This document shows, piece after piece, positions 27,800 through 35,610 of a stretch of DNA of 64,000 nucleotides. This stretch comes from Puniceicoccaceae bacterium 5H. Its GTDB lineage: Bacteria > Verrucomicrobiota > Verrucomicrobiia > Opitutales > Oceanipulchritudinaceae. A program made the translations under genes and the position numbers. The notes under the pieces are model-generated. The model made no database searches, was not told the origin of the DNA, and was given only the letters and a program-made list of their open reading frames with translations. The stretch lies in NCBI GenBank assembly GCA_009772895.1, contig WOUP01000001.1:1-64000 (forward strand), given 5' to 3'. Positions within the stretch are counted from its first letter, which is position 1. The number at the start of each line of letters is the position of its first letter.

Positions 27800-28909
27800 G
27801 CGTTGGTTGAGTTGTCCGAGGATCTGCTCGGTGATCATGCGCACCACGCTTTCGGCCTGTTCATCGTAGGCCGCAGGTGCCTCGGCGGGAGCGGGCGAGA
27901 TGGAGCAGGAGGCCGGAGCGCCGCCATTTGCGCTGTAAAAGCCGGGGCGGAAGTCGGAATTGTCACACAGCTCGCATTCCTTCCAGTCCGCGCGCTTGTC
28001 TTCCATGCCCAGTGACTGGCGCAAGGCGATCAGTTCGCGGGCCTGCGTGCCGGAGATGGGGGTCAACTCCTTGCCCAACTGCGAGGCCACCCAGATGGTG
28101 CGGCAGTAGGCGTCGGTGTTTTCCATCTTCCAGTAGGCATCCTCGATGTCCTTGCCCCAGCAGATGACGCCGTGGTTTTCCATCAGCACAGCCATGTTGT
28201 CGATGGCGGCTTCACCCACTGCGTCCGCGTTGGCCGGAGAGCCCGGAGTCTGGTAGGGGGCCATGCCGATCTGGCCGAGGAACACTTCGGCTTCGGGGAT
28301 CAGGCAGGACGGCGGACGCACTTTGGCCACGGCAAAAGCGGTGGCGTGAGGCGGGTGGGCGTGGCAGCAGGCCTTGGCCTTGGGCTGGCGCTTCATGATG
28401 CCCAGGTGCGTCATGCACTCGCTGGTGCGCTTCAGCTTGCCGGCCAGTTGGTTGCCATCCATGTCCACGAGGCACATGTCCTCGACGGCCATGAAGCCCT
28501 TGGAAATGAGGGTGGGGGTGCAGAGCACCAGATTGTCGCCCACGCGGACCGTGAGGTTACCGCCGTTGCCGTCGGTATAGTCGCGTTCCCACATGCGGCG
28601 ACCGATGTCGACCATGCGGCGCTTGATCGCCTCGATGGGCTCGGAATGGAAAAAGGCCTGGATCTCGGCCGGGGTCTTGGGATCGGTCCCGGCTTCCCAG
28701 CGATATTCGTAGTCAGGCACCTGCGGGGTTGGCGGGGTGCTGGGGTGGCCGTTGAGCTTCGCCGGCTTGGCCGCGCGAACGTCCGTGCCGACGCCGCGCA
28801 GCAAGTCGCGACCCGAAGGCGTAATGATGGCACCCGCCGGAATATCCGATTCACCTTTGCCCTGTGCGAGCAAAGCCTGAACCTCTTTTGCGGTATATAC
28901 TTTGGCCAT
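27797..28909 (-). CDS. Class II aldolase with microcompartment targeting segments
   Basis: The 370-residue protein has the class II aldolase/adducin core from about residue 90: zinc ligands are expected at His183 and His185 (CCHAHPPHA) and in ENHGVI, with Glu164 (TSE) as the catalytic acid. Family logic and the studied PVM microcompartments point to L-fuculose- or L-rhamnulose-1-phosphate cleavage to lactaldehyde and dihydroxyacetone phosphate. It is longer than free aldolases. A C-terminal helix (about 348-370, ESVVRMITEQILGQL) after a Pro/Ala linker is a typical encapsulation peptide; an N-terminal segment (AKEVQALLAQGK) before a second linker could be another. Its ATG overlaps the upstream shell-gene stop as TAATG. 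Confidence 0.9.
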   Translation of the reverse strand: MAKVYTAKEVQALLAQGKGESDIPAGAIITPSGRDLLRGVGTDVRAAKPAKLNGHPSTPPTPQVPDYEYRWEAGTDPKTPAEIQAFFHSEPIEAIKRRMVDIGRRMWERDYTDGNGGNLTVRVGDNLVLCTPTLISKGFMAVEDMCLVDMDGNQLAGKLKRTSECMTHLGIMKRQPKAKACCHAHPPHATAFAVAKVRPPSCLIPEAEVFLGQIGMAPYQTPGSPANADAVGEAAIDNMAVLMENHGVICWGKDIEDAYWKMENTDAYCRTIWVASQLGKELTPISGTQARELIALRQSLGMEDKRADWKECELCDNSDFRPGFYSANGGAPASCSISPAPAEAPAAYDEQAESVVRMITEQILGQLNQR

Positions 28910-29217
28910 TATTGAAGTTGATCCGGTTGTTGGTAACGAATGTGGTCCAGGATACAGGCGCAGTAGGCGTCGATCGGCATCGGGTGGCTGAAGGGGCGTG
29001 TGGCCTCTCCGCCTTCCACGACGCCGACGAGATCGCCGGTGTGGACACCCAAGTGGTCGTATGTGACCAGGCTGGATTGTGAGGAAATTCTGGTTTCGCT
29101 GGGATTGAGCAGATCATCCTTGCCCAGCGGAGACACGAGGCAGAGCCGACCCCGGCTTTGATCCGGGAAGATGGAATGGCTCAGGACGACTTCTCCGATG
29201 ACGCGGCACACTTTCAT
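28909..29217 (-). CDS. BMC-V (EutN/CcmL-type) shell vertex protein
   Basis: The 102-residue protein has the EutN/CcmL fold signature: VCRVIGEVVLSHS at the start, GRLCLVSPL, and THTGDLVGVVEGG in the middle. Pentamers of this family cap the vertices of the polyhedral shell. It is one of three BMC-V paralogues in the operon, as in known PVM loci, and the most divergent of them, with a longer C-terminus (DAYCACILDHIRY). Confidence 0.88.
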   Translation of the reverse strand: MKVCRVIGEVVLSHSIFPDQSRGRLCLVSPLGKDDLLNPSETRISSQSSLVTYDHLGVHTGDLVGVVEGGEATRPFSHPMPIDAYCACILDHIRYQQPDQLQ

Positions 29218-29222
29218 GGCGA

Positions 29223-29486
29223 TCAGGCAAAGGATTCGATGATGCCCACCACGGTGTTGCGCAAGGGCGAGTGGCGGTCGTGGTGGTATTGCTGGGCGGC
29301 AGAGCCGTCGGTGCTGACGAAGACACGGGCGCCGTGGCCGGCTCCGATCCAGTCTGCCGCGAGGAAAAAGGTGCCAGCGCCCGCCCCTTGGTCGTCGAGG
29401 TTTTCACACAGCAGCAGCCGCACCCCTTCCATGCTCGGGTGCTTGATGGTGCTGGTAGCGTGACCGACGACCTGGGCGAGCAGCAT
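29223..29486 (-). CDS. BMC-V (EutN/CcmL-type) shell vertex protein
   Basis: The 87-residue protein begins MLLAQVVGHATSTIKHPSM and ends VVGIIES, both standard for EutN/CcmL pentamers; ADWIGAGHGARVFVSTDGSA forms the central conserved loop. It sits between the aldehyde dehydrogenase and another BMC-V gene with gaps of only five bases. Confidence 0.92.
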   Translation of the reverse strand: MLLAQVVGHATSTIKHPSMEGVRLLLCENLDDQGAGAGTFFLAADWIGAGHGARVFVSTDGSAAQQYHHDRHSPLRNTVVGIIESFA

Positions 29487-29491
29487 GGCGA

Positions 29492-30943
29492 TTACCCGAC
29501 GATGTTGAGGTTGTCCACCATCACGCAGCGACGCTTGCGCGTAAACGTGGCGGGCGTGACGATGCCCTCACCGGTAGTCGTAGCGATCGTGAAGTTGAGG
29601 TAGCCTTCTCCGCCCATCCCCAAGCCGGCGAAGGAGGGCCCGTTCTTCACGAAAAGGGTGCAATTCAAGGCGCGGCCCATCGCGGTCAGGACGCCGATGT
29701 CGCGCGAGTGGCAAATGGCCGAGTGTCGGTAGTTGTGCTCCGTCTCCTTGCAGAGGGCGATGCCTTCTTCCACGTCGCGCACGCGCACGATGGGCAGCAT
29801 GGGCATCATCTGTTCCTCTTCGACGAAGGGATGGCCGGCGTCGGTCACCGCAAAGAGCAGATCCGTGCCGCTCGGGGCACTGGTCCCGGCTTCCTGAGCC
29901 AGCGTCGTCGCGTCGGCTCCGACTAGCTTGCGGTTGAGCACGGGGTGGGAGCAGCCACCGCCATCGGCCTTGTAGGTGAAGGCGACATCCGTCAGGCGCT
30001 GGAGTTGGCTGTCGTTGAGGCGCATGGCGCCCGCCCGTTCCAGCTCGCGCAGGAATTGATCGAAGACGGAATCGACGACGAAGACCTGCTTTTCGCCGAT
30101 GCAGAGCAAATTGTTGTCGTAGGAGGCCCCCGCGATGATATCGCGTGCCGCCTTGGCGAGGTCCGCGGATTGCTCGACCAGCACTGGCGGGTTGCCGGGG
30201 CCGGCGCAGATTGCGCGTTTGCCGCTGGCCATGGCCGCTTTCACCACGCCCGGGCCGCCCGTCACGCAAATCAGATCGATGCCGGAAGATTTGATCAGGG
30301 CGTCGAAGGACTCGAGAGAGGGCTCTTCGATGATGGTGATGAGGTTGCGCAGGCCCAGCTTGGCCTCGAGGGCTTCATTAAAGGCCGCCACGCCGGTGGC
30401 CGCGCACTTGGCGCCGCCCGGGTGGGCGTTCACCACCAGGCTGTTGCCTGCCGCGATCATGCTGACCGCGTTGGAGGCGATGGTCGGGATCGAGTGGGTG
30501 ACGGGGGAAATCGCGGCGACGGTGCCGAAGGGGGCTTGTTCTTCCAGCGAGATGCCGTGGTCACCGCTCATGCCGTAGGGCGAGAGCCATTCCGCGCCGG
30601 GCAGACCGGAGATGCCGTGCAGCTTCTCGATCTTGTGGTCGAGGCGGCCGACCTTGGTTTCCGCGAGCTCGAGCTTACCCCATTCTTCGGCGCGATCCGC
30701 ACACATCTGCTTGATGATCTGGATCGCCTCCTTGCGGGCGGCATAGCCGAGTCGGGTCAGTTTCTTTTGGGCCTCGTTGGCTGCTTCGATTGCCTGTTCG
30801 GCTTCAGCGAAGACGCCGGGGCGCGAAGAAGGGCGGGCGAGGATGGCGGGTCCGCCGGCAGATCCGTTGGCTGAAGTGCTGCCGTTGGCATTCATCTCCG
30901 CCAGGACCTGTTTGACGATATTCTGGATCGTGGCTGCGTCCAT
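29492..30943 (-). CDS. CoA-acylating aldehyde dehydrogenase (PduP-like)
   Basis: The 483-residue protein belongs to the PduP/EutE branch. Its N-terminal helix (MDAATIQNIVKQVLAEM) is a classic encapsulation peptide, joined to the enzyme by a Ser/Gly/Ala linker. The catalytic Cys is 281 in NNLLCIGEK; NPPVLVEQSADL and the PFGTVAAISPVTH cofactor region are present. In this operon it would oxidise lactaldehyde to lactyl-CoA with NAD inside the shell, feeding PduL. No alcohol dehydrogenase of the PduQ type is present in the window. Confidence 0.93.
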   Translation of the reverse strand: MDAATIQNIVKQVLAEMNANGSTSANGSAGGPAILARPSSRPGVFAEAEQAIEAANEAQKKLTRLGYAARKEAIQIIKQMCADRAEEWGKLELAETKVGRLDHKIEKLHGISGLPGAEWLSPYGMSGDHGISLEEQAPFGTVAAISPVTHSIPTIASNAVSMIAAGNSLVVNAHPGGAKCAATGVAAFNEALEAKLGLRNLITIIEEPSLESFDALIKSSGIDLICVTGGPGVVKAAMASGKRAICAGPGNPPVLVEQSADLAKAARDIIAGASYDNNLLCIGEKQVFVVDSVFDQFLRELERAGAMRLNDSQLQRLTDVAFTYKADGGGCSHPVLNRKLVGADATTLAQEAGTSAPSGTDLLFAVTDAGHPFVEEEQMMPMLPIVRVRDVEEGIALCKETEHNYRHSAICHSRDIGVLTAMGRALNCTLFVKNGPSFAGLGMGGEGYLNFTIATTTGEGIVTPATFTRKRRCVMVDNLNIVG

Positions 30944-30961
30944 CGAAAGTCGGGGTTACGG

Positions 30962-31288
30962 TTATTGGGAGTCGGGCTCGTCGGAGCTTTGGTAGATGCT
31001 CTGGTTGAGCACATTGACGCTGTCGACAATGCCGATGATGGCGGCGTCGACGGGCAGGGCCTTCAGGTTATCGGCCTGGCGGGCGCTACTGCCCTGGACA
31101 AAAAGCACCATTTCGTCGTGCGCCGCGCCAATGGGGTCGACCGCGACAACCGTGTTGCTGCCGGGGCGGAATTTGGAGGGATCCTTGTCGTCGACCAACA
31201 TGGGGCGCAGCAGCAAGAGGCGGTGCCCCTTCATGCTGTCGTCCTTCTTGGTGGCGACGACCTTCCCGATGACGCGTGCCAGAAACAT
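30962..31288 (-). CDS. BMC-V (EutN/CcmL-type) shell vertex protein
   Basis: The 108-residue protein starts MFLARVIGKVVATKKDDSM and contains RLLLLRPML, AVDPIGAAHDEMVLFVQGSSA and AAIIGIVDSV, all in EutN/CcmL order. A short charged tail (YQSSDEPDSQ) follows. It lies six bases after the BMC-H gene upstream. Confidence 0.93.
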   Translation of the reverse strand: MFLARVIGKVVATKKDDSMKGHRLLLLRPMLVDDKDPSKFRPGSNTVVAVDPIGAAHDEMVLFVQGSSARQADNLKALPVDAAIIGIVDSVNVLNQSIYQSSDEPDSQ

Positions 31289-31294
31289 GGCCGC

Positions 31295-31609
31295 TTATTT
31301 CTTTTGGGTGGAGGCGGCGGAGGCAGCGGGAGCTTCGGAGGGCAGGATCTTCTCGATCTGGCCTTCGGGGCGGGCGATGACGTGCGCGCTGACGACCTCA
31401 CCGACCTTGTTGGCGGCTTCCGCGCCGGCGTCGATCGCAGCCTTGACGGCGGCGACATTGCCCGTCACCGAAGCGGTCACCAAGGCGCTGCCGACGTTTT
31501 TCATCGGGCCGGTCAGGGTTACGTTGGCGGCTTTCAGCATGGCGTCGGTGCCGCTGACGAGGGCGACGAGGCCCTTGGTTTCGAGGAGTCCGATGGCTTC
31601 TTTAGACAT
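31295..31609 (-). CDS. BMC-H shell protein with C-terminal tail
   Basis: The 104-residue protein has the BMC-H core (MSKEAIGLLETKGLVALVSGTDAMLKAA in two halves, GNVAAVKAAIDAGAEAA, VVSAHVIARPEG). Hexamers of this family tile the shell facets. Unlike the two BMC-H genes nearer the promoter, it carries a Ser/Ala/Pro-rich tail of about 18 residues ending in two lysines. It sits between ackA and a BMC-V gene. Confidence 0.93.
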   Translation of the reverse strand: MSKEAIGLLETKGLVALVSGTDAMLKAANVTLTGPMKNVGSALVTASVTGNVAAVKAAIDAGAEAANKVGEVVSAHVIARPEGQIEKILPSEAPAASAASTQKK

Positions 31610-31662
31610 GGCTAATTGGGAATGAAGTGTTGCGGTAAAAGGGTTGGGGAAAGGCGGTGCGC

Positions 31663-32847
31663 CTAGGCTTGGCGCTGCAGGAAGCGATAGGTCTCGGTCG
31701 CGATGACCTGTTCTTCGTTGGCGGGGATGACGAGCACCTTCACGGCGGAGCCAGGAGCGGAGAGGTCGGCCTCCGTGCCCATGACATCGGCGTTGCGGGC
31801 CGTATCCAGTTTGAGGTTGAGGAAATTGAGGTTGCGGCAGACGGCTTCGCGCACGTCGGGGTTGAATTCGCCGATGCCGCCGGTGAAGGCGATGGCGTCA
31901 AGCCCGTCGAGGTCGAAGAGAAAGGAGCTGGCCCAGCGGCGGATTTCGTGGACCAGGAGGTCGAGTGCAGCCTGGGCATCGCCGTTGCCCGAACCTGCAG
32001 CGTCCTTCAAGTCACGGATGTCGTTGCCGACTCCAGAGACGCCGAGCAGGCCGGACTGTTTGGTCAACTGGGCCTCCACCTCGTCGAGGGAGAGCCCCAG
32101 ATGCTTCATGGCAAAGGGAATCGCCATCGCGTCGAGATCGCCCACCCGGTTGTTTTGGGGCAGGCCGCTCTGCGGGCTGAAACCCATGCTGGTGCCGATG
32201 GCGGTGCCGTTGCGAATCGCGGTGACCGAGCTGCTGCCGCCGAGGTGACAGGAGATCACGCGCAGCGGCTTGCCTTCAAAAACGGGCAGATCGCCGGCGT
32301 AGAGGTTCTGAACCCGCTCCACGATGTCCGGGCGGTCGAGCAACTGGGCAGAGCGCTCGGCCACGAACTTGTGTGAGGCCCCGTGAAAGCCGTAGCGGCG
32401 CACCCCGGCTTCATACCACGCCTTGGGCACTGCGTACCGCTTGGCGGTCGGATCTACCCACTGGTAAAAGGCCGTTTCAAAGAGGACCACCCTTTCGGCC
32501 TTGGGGGCGAGCCGCGCAAACTGGCGGATGCCGGCAGCATAAGGCGGATTGTGGGCCGGGGCGAGCGGAGCCGTGCGTTCCAGGGCGTCGAGCACCGTCT
32601 GATCGGCGTGGCGGCAACCGCTGACCTCGCCCCCCATCACGGTCTTGAAACCGACCGCATTGAGTTCCTCGAGGTTGGCGATGTGCCCCTGCTCGATCAG
32701 CTCCCGCAGGCTGTGCTCGATCACCTCCCCGTGGTCTTCCACCCGCTCATACTTGCCCTTGGCCACGGGCTGGAAACCATCCGGCCCGGCGGAAAAGAGG
32801 GTGTATTTGTAGGAGGTGGAACCCAGGTTGGCGACGAGGATCTTCAT
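31663..32847 (-). CDS. ackA: Acetate/propionate-type kinase of the microcompartment operon
   Basis: The 394-residue protein starts MKILVANLGSTSYKY and has GFHGASHKFVAERS, HLGGSSSVTAI and FTGGIGEF, the motifs of acetate kinases. Here the expected substrate is lactyl-phosphate made by PduL, giving lactate and ATP; this follows from the operon, not from a residue I can point to. The chemistry and length are those of AckA. No encapsulation peptide is evident. Confidence 0.93.
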   Translation of the reverse strand: MKILVANLGSTSYKYTLFSAGPDGFQPVAKGKYERVEDHGEVIEHSLRELIEQGHIANLEELNAVGFKTVMGGEVSGCRHADQTVLDALERTAPLAPAHNPPYAAGIRQFARLAPKAERVVLFETAFYQWVDPTAKRYAVPKAWYEAGVRRYGFHGASHKFVAERSAQLLDRPDIVERVQNLYAGDLPVFEGKPLRVISCHLGGSSSVTAIRNGTAIGTSMGFSPQSGLPQNNRVGDLDAMAIPFAMKHLGLSLDEVEAQLTKQSGLLGVSGVGNDIRDLKDAAGSGNGDAQAALDLLVHEIRRWASSFLFDLDGLDAIAFTGGIGEFNPDVREAVCRNLNFLNLKLDTARNADVMGTEADLSAPGSAVKVLVIPANEEQVIATETYRFLQRQA

Positions 32848-32866
32848 GCGGGAAGCGGCAAACAGG

Positions 32867-33145
32867 TTAGGCGCGGACGAAGGGCCCGAGCTTGCCCAGG
32901 TCTTCGTGGGGGCGAGCGATCACCTGTACGGCGACGACTTCACCGATACGGGAGGCGGCGTCGGCCGCGGCATCCACGCCAGCCTTCACACTGGCGACAT
33001 CGCCGGAGAAGTAGGCGGAGACGAGACCGCTGCCGGCCTTTTCCCAACCGAGCATGGAGACATCGGCGGCTTTCAGCGCGGCGTCGCAGGCTTCAAAAAG
33101 GGTTACGAAACCTTTGGTTTCGATCATTCCGAGCGCTTTGTTCAT
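32867..33145 (-). CDS. BMC-H shell protein
   Basis: The 92-residue protein has the BMC-H core (MNKALGMIETKGFVTLFEACD, GDVASVKAGVDAAADAA, VQVIARPHEDL). It carries a Trp and Glu (LGWEKAGSG) before the pore-side loop, SAYFSGD, whereas its neighbour has VQIGGG and VVVTGD, so the two hexamers probably have different pores. Confidence 0.94.
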   Translation of the reverse strand: MNKALGMIETKGFVTLFEACDAALKAADVSMLGWEKAGSGLVSAYFSGDVASVKAGVDAAADAASRIGEVVAVQVIARPHEDLGKLGPFVRA

Positions 33146-33188
33146 GGTCGCAAAAAAGTTGAGGATAAAGAATTCGGGTGAGACAGGC

Positions 33189-33458
33189 CTAGAGCTTCAG
33201 TTGCTTGAGCAGCTCGGGGTGGGGGCGGGCGATCACGTGCGCGGCCACAAATTCGCCGACGCGTTGAGCGGCATCCTGACCGGCGTCCACGGCGGCCTTG
33301 ACGCTGCCGACATCACCGGTGACGACGACGGTAATGAAGCCGCCGCCGATCTGGACGTTCTGGGCGAGGTTGACACCGGCGGCCTTCGCCATGGCGTCAG
33401 CGGCTTCGACGCTGCCCACGAAGCCCTTGGTTTCGATCAATCCGATTGATTCGTTCAT
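33189..33458 (-). CDS. BMC-H shell protein
   Basis: The 89-residue protein begins MNESIGLIETKGFVGSVEAAD and ends VIARPHPELLKQL, a minimal BMC-H domain with no tail. Position just after pduL and ahead of the second BMC-H gene matches the usual paired shell genes of PVM loci. Confidence 0.95.
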   Translation of the reverse strand: MNESIGLIETKGFVGSVEAADAMAKAAGVNLAQNVQIGGGFITVVVTGDVGSVKAAVDAGQDAAQRVGEFVAAHVIARPHPELLKQLKL

Positions 33459-33504
33459 GGTTTTTCTCAGTAAGGGTGGTTAAAGGGATAGGGTTGCGGA
33501 TGAG

Positions 33505-34185
33505 CTATTTGATCAGCTCGCAAAGGGTGTCGGGGCCGAGGCCGCAGGCGTTGCCTTCGTCGGTGTCGACGTGCACCTCCAGCTTGAAGCTCGGGTCTAC
33601 GCGGACGAGCATCTGGTCGAAGGTGGTGGCGCAGGGGCCGTGGACCTTCAGGCGCATGTAATCCTTGTGCTTCACGCCATAGTACTCCGCATCGGCGGGA
33701 GACATGTGCACGTGAATTGCGGCGCGGATCACTCCCTCGTCCATGCGGAAGAAGCCTTTGGGGCCCATCAGCATGCAGCCGGGTGTGCCGGCGATGTCAC
33801 CCGAAAGGCGGACGGGGATGTCGAAGCCGAGCGCGCGGGCATCGGTAAAGGCCAATTCCACCTGGTTCAGCGTGCGGCAGGGGCCGAGGATGCGCAGGTT
33901 GGAAATCACCCGGCTGCGCGGGCCGATCAACGTCACCGTCTCGGCGGCCGCGTACTGGCCTTCCTGGTAGAGCCACTTGTGCGGCGTCAATTGGTGGCCG
34001 GGGCCGAAAAGGGCTTCAACGGCTTCCTGCGTCAGGTGGCAGTGCCGGGCCGACACATTGACGACCAGAGGACTCGGGCCTTGGGCCGAACGGGGCAGGG
34101 GAAGGTTGAGCCGGCTGTAGACCGCGCGGCGGACCATGTGTTCGATCGAGGCGCGGGGCGGTAGCGGTTGGGTTGAAGAAGGCAT
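33505..34185 (-). CDS. pduL: Phosphotransacylase PduL with encapsulation peptide
   Basis: The 226-residue enzyme exchanges CoA and phosphate on acyl groups, here probably lactyl-CoA to lactyl-phosphate, returning CoA inside the compartment. The two PduL domains are seen: VNVSARHCHLT with the metal-binding histidines, GPRSRVISNLRILGP, and later HVHMSPADAEYYGV and KLEVHVDTDEGNA. An N-terminal helix (ASIEHMVRRAVYSRL) looks like an encapsulation peptide. It is the first gene of the operon. Confidence 0.94.
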   Translation of the reverse strand: MPSSTQPLPPRASIEHMVRRAVYSRLNLPLPRSAQGPSPLVVNVSARHCHLTQEAVEALFGPGHQLTPHKWLYQEGQYAAAETVTLIGPRSRVISNLRILGPCRTLNQVELAFTDARALGFDIPVRLSGDIAGTPGCMLMGPKGFFRMDEGVIRAAIHVHMSPADAEYYGVKHKDYMRLKVHGPCATTFDQMLVRVDPSFKLEVHVDTDEGNACGLGPDTLCELIK

Positions 34186-34953
34186 GGCGTCCGGGGCAGA
34201 AAAGGGTCGTTGCCGAGGTAGAGTGGGGTGCTCCTAGCGTGCTCCCATCAAGACTGGATCTGGAGATTGGTGCAAGTCTAAATGTTTTGATTTTTTGGGA
34301 AAATATTTGGTTTGAGCTGGTGCCTGAAGGCTTTGGCAGATGCTTGTTTGGCCATCAAAAAGGGTGAATATCACGGTTTATCCACGTCTTGCGGCGGTTT
34401 AAGGCGTTGAAAAGGCTGCATTTCAGGCGCTTGTGGAAACTATAAGTCATCTGGGCAAAGTCCTGTTGTTTTGGTTTGAGGTGGGAAATGTTGGGTTTGG
34501 CTTAGCCTCTCCAATGAAGATGACCAAGGTCGGGCGGGCGTTCGTTGAATCACCGTCCCTTCGGAGTAAAGGGGAGTCGAATCGAAATCGCCTCGGGAAA
34601 ACCAAAAATAGCGTTGCCTAGTGCGCGGAAAATGGTCTAGGTAGGAAGTCTCCTTATAGCGGCCCAACCTTCACTCCCATGTAGTAGCGCACATCGGTGG
34701 AGGGAATTGATGCGTCTTTGGCGCGTCCAGTGGGCCGTTGACGCACATCCCCCAACTTGCGTTGGAGCCAACATCCTCTGTACCCCTCATGTATTGCGCT
34801 ACATCCTACTATCTCGGTTCGGTCCAGGGCTCCTGCCTCGGTTCGACTGATTGCGTCGGCTCGATGGAAGCGTCTCGTCTGAGGGCGGATGGCCGGTTTG
34901 TGCGTCGGTCTGTCCCTTACCCCCACGTTCACGAGATACTCCAGTAGAGCCCT
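34186..34953. other. Long intergenic region holding two divergent promoters
   Basis: This 768-base stretch separates the microcompartment operon (minus) from the sigma-factor gene (plus). 34260-34480 is A/T-rich and the likely site of the operon promoter. Two direct copies of TTTGGC start 15 bases apart at 34332 and 34347 and could bind a regulator. Short open frames on both strands (for example 34433-34621 plus and 34440-34667 minus) look like no known protein and have no ribosome-binding site. I see no tRNA or riboswitch. Confidence 0.4.
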
Positions 34954-35580
34954 ATGAATACCTACGCCCCCACAGGTTGCCTCGGTGCGCTCGATTCCCC
35001 CAGTTCTTCGACCCGCGCTGTTTCTGATATCACGATGTGCCTCCGCGCCTTGGGCCGGGGAGACAACGGAGCGGCTGATGAACTGCTCCCCCTGGTCTAT
35101 GACGACTTGCGCAAGCACGCTGCCGTCGGCATGGCGCGCGAATATTCCTATCAGACCCTGCAGCCGACCGCTTTGGTCCATGAGGCCTGGCTGCGCATCG
35201 TCGACGACAGCAGCCGCAAATGGGCCAATCGGGCACACTTCTTCGGCGCGGCTGCCCAGGCCATGCGTCGCATCCTGATCGAAAATGCGCGGCGCAAGTC
35301 ACGCCTCAAGCGCGGCGGCAACCGTATGCGGGTCGAGATGGAAAACCTCGATCTGGCCGAGACGACGCCCGAGGAAAACATCCTGCTGATCGACGAGGCG
35401 CTGGAACGCCTGAAGGCGCACGATGCCGACAAGGCGCGCATCGTGGAGCTGAAGGTCTTCTGGGGGTGCACGACTACCGAAGTCGCCGAGACGATGGAGA
35501 TGAGCGAGCGCAGCGTGGAGCGTCAATGGGCCTACGCCAAGGCTTGGCTCTTTCGCTGTATCCGCCAGCAACAACAATAG
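34954..35580 (+). CDS. ECF-type RNA polymerase sigma factor (Sigma70_ECF family)
   Basis: The 208-residue protein has the sigma-2 region (LLPLVYDDLRKHA, LQPTALVHEAWLRIVD, ANRAHFFGAAAQAMRRILIENAR) and a sigma-4 helix-turn-helix (TTEVAETMEMSERSVERQW) of the ECF-like group common in Planctomycetes and Verrucomicrobia. It is followed after 30 bases by a Ser/Thr kinase gene, a pairing typical of this group, in which the kinase is thought to act on the sigma factor's pathway. There is no anti-sigma gene. Confidence 0.93.
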   Translation: MNTYAPTGCLGALDSPSSSTRAVSDITMCLRALGRGDNGAADELLPLVYDDLRKHAAVGMAREYSYQTLQPTALVHEAWLRIVDDSSRKWANRAHFFGAAAQAMRRILIENARRKSRLKRGGNRMRVEMENLDLAETTPEENILLIDEALERLKAHDADKARIVELKVFWGCTTTEVAETMEMSERSVERQWAYAKAWLFRCIRQQQQ

Positions 35581-35610
35581 CGTTCCCTGTTCCCTGTTCG
35601 CCCGTATCCC

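Noticed and set aside
26804-28015. Plus-strand frame of 403 codons opposite the dehydrogenase and aldolase genes
   Set aside because: It spans two well-supported minus-strand genes and a terminator, with shadow-type composition.
34433-34667. Small frames on both strands in the long gap before the sigma-factor gene
   Set aside because: No ribosome-binding site, no homology seen, and composition fits non-coding DNA.
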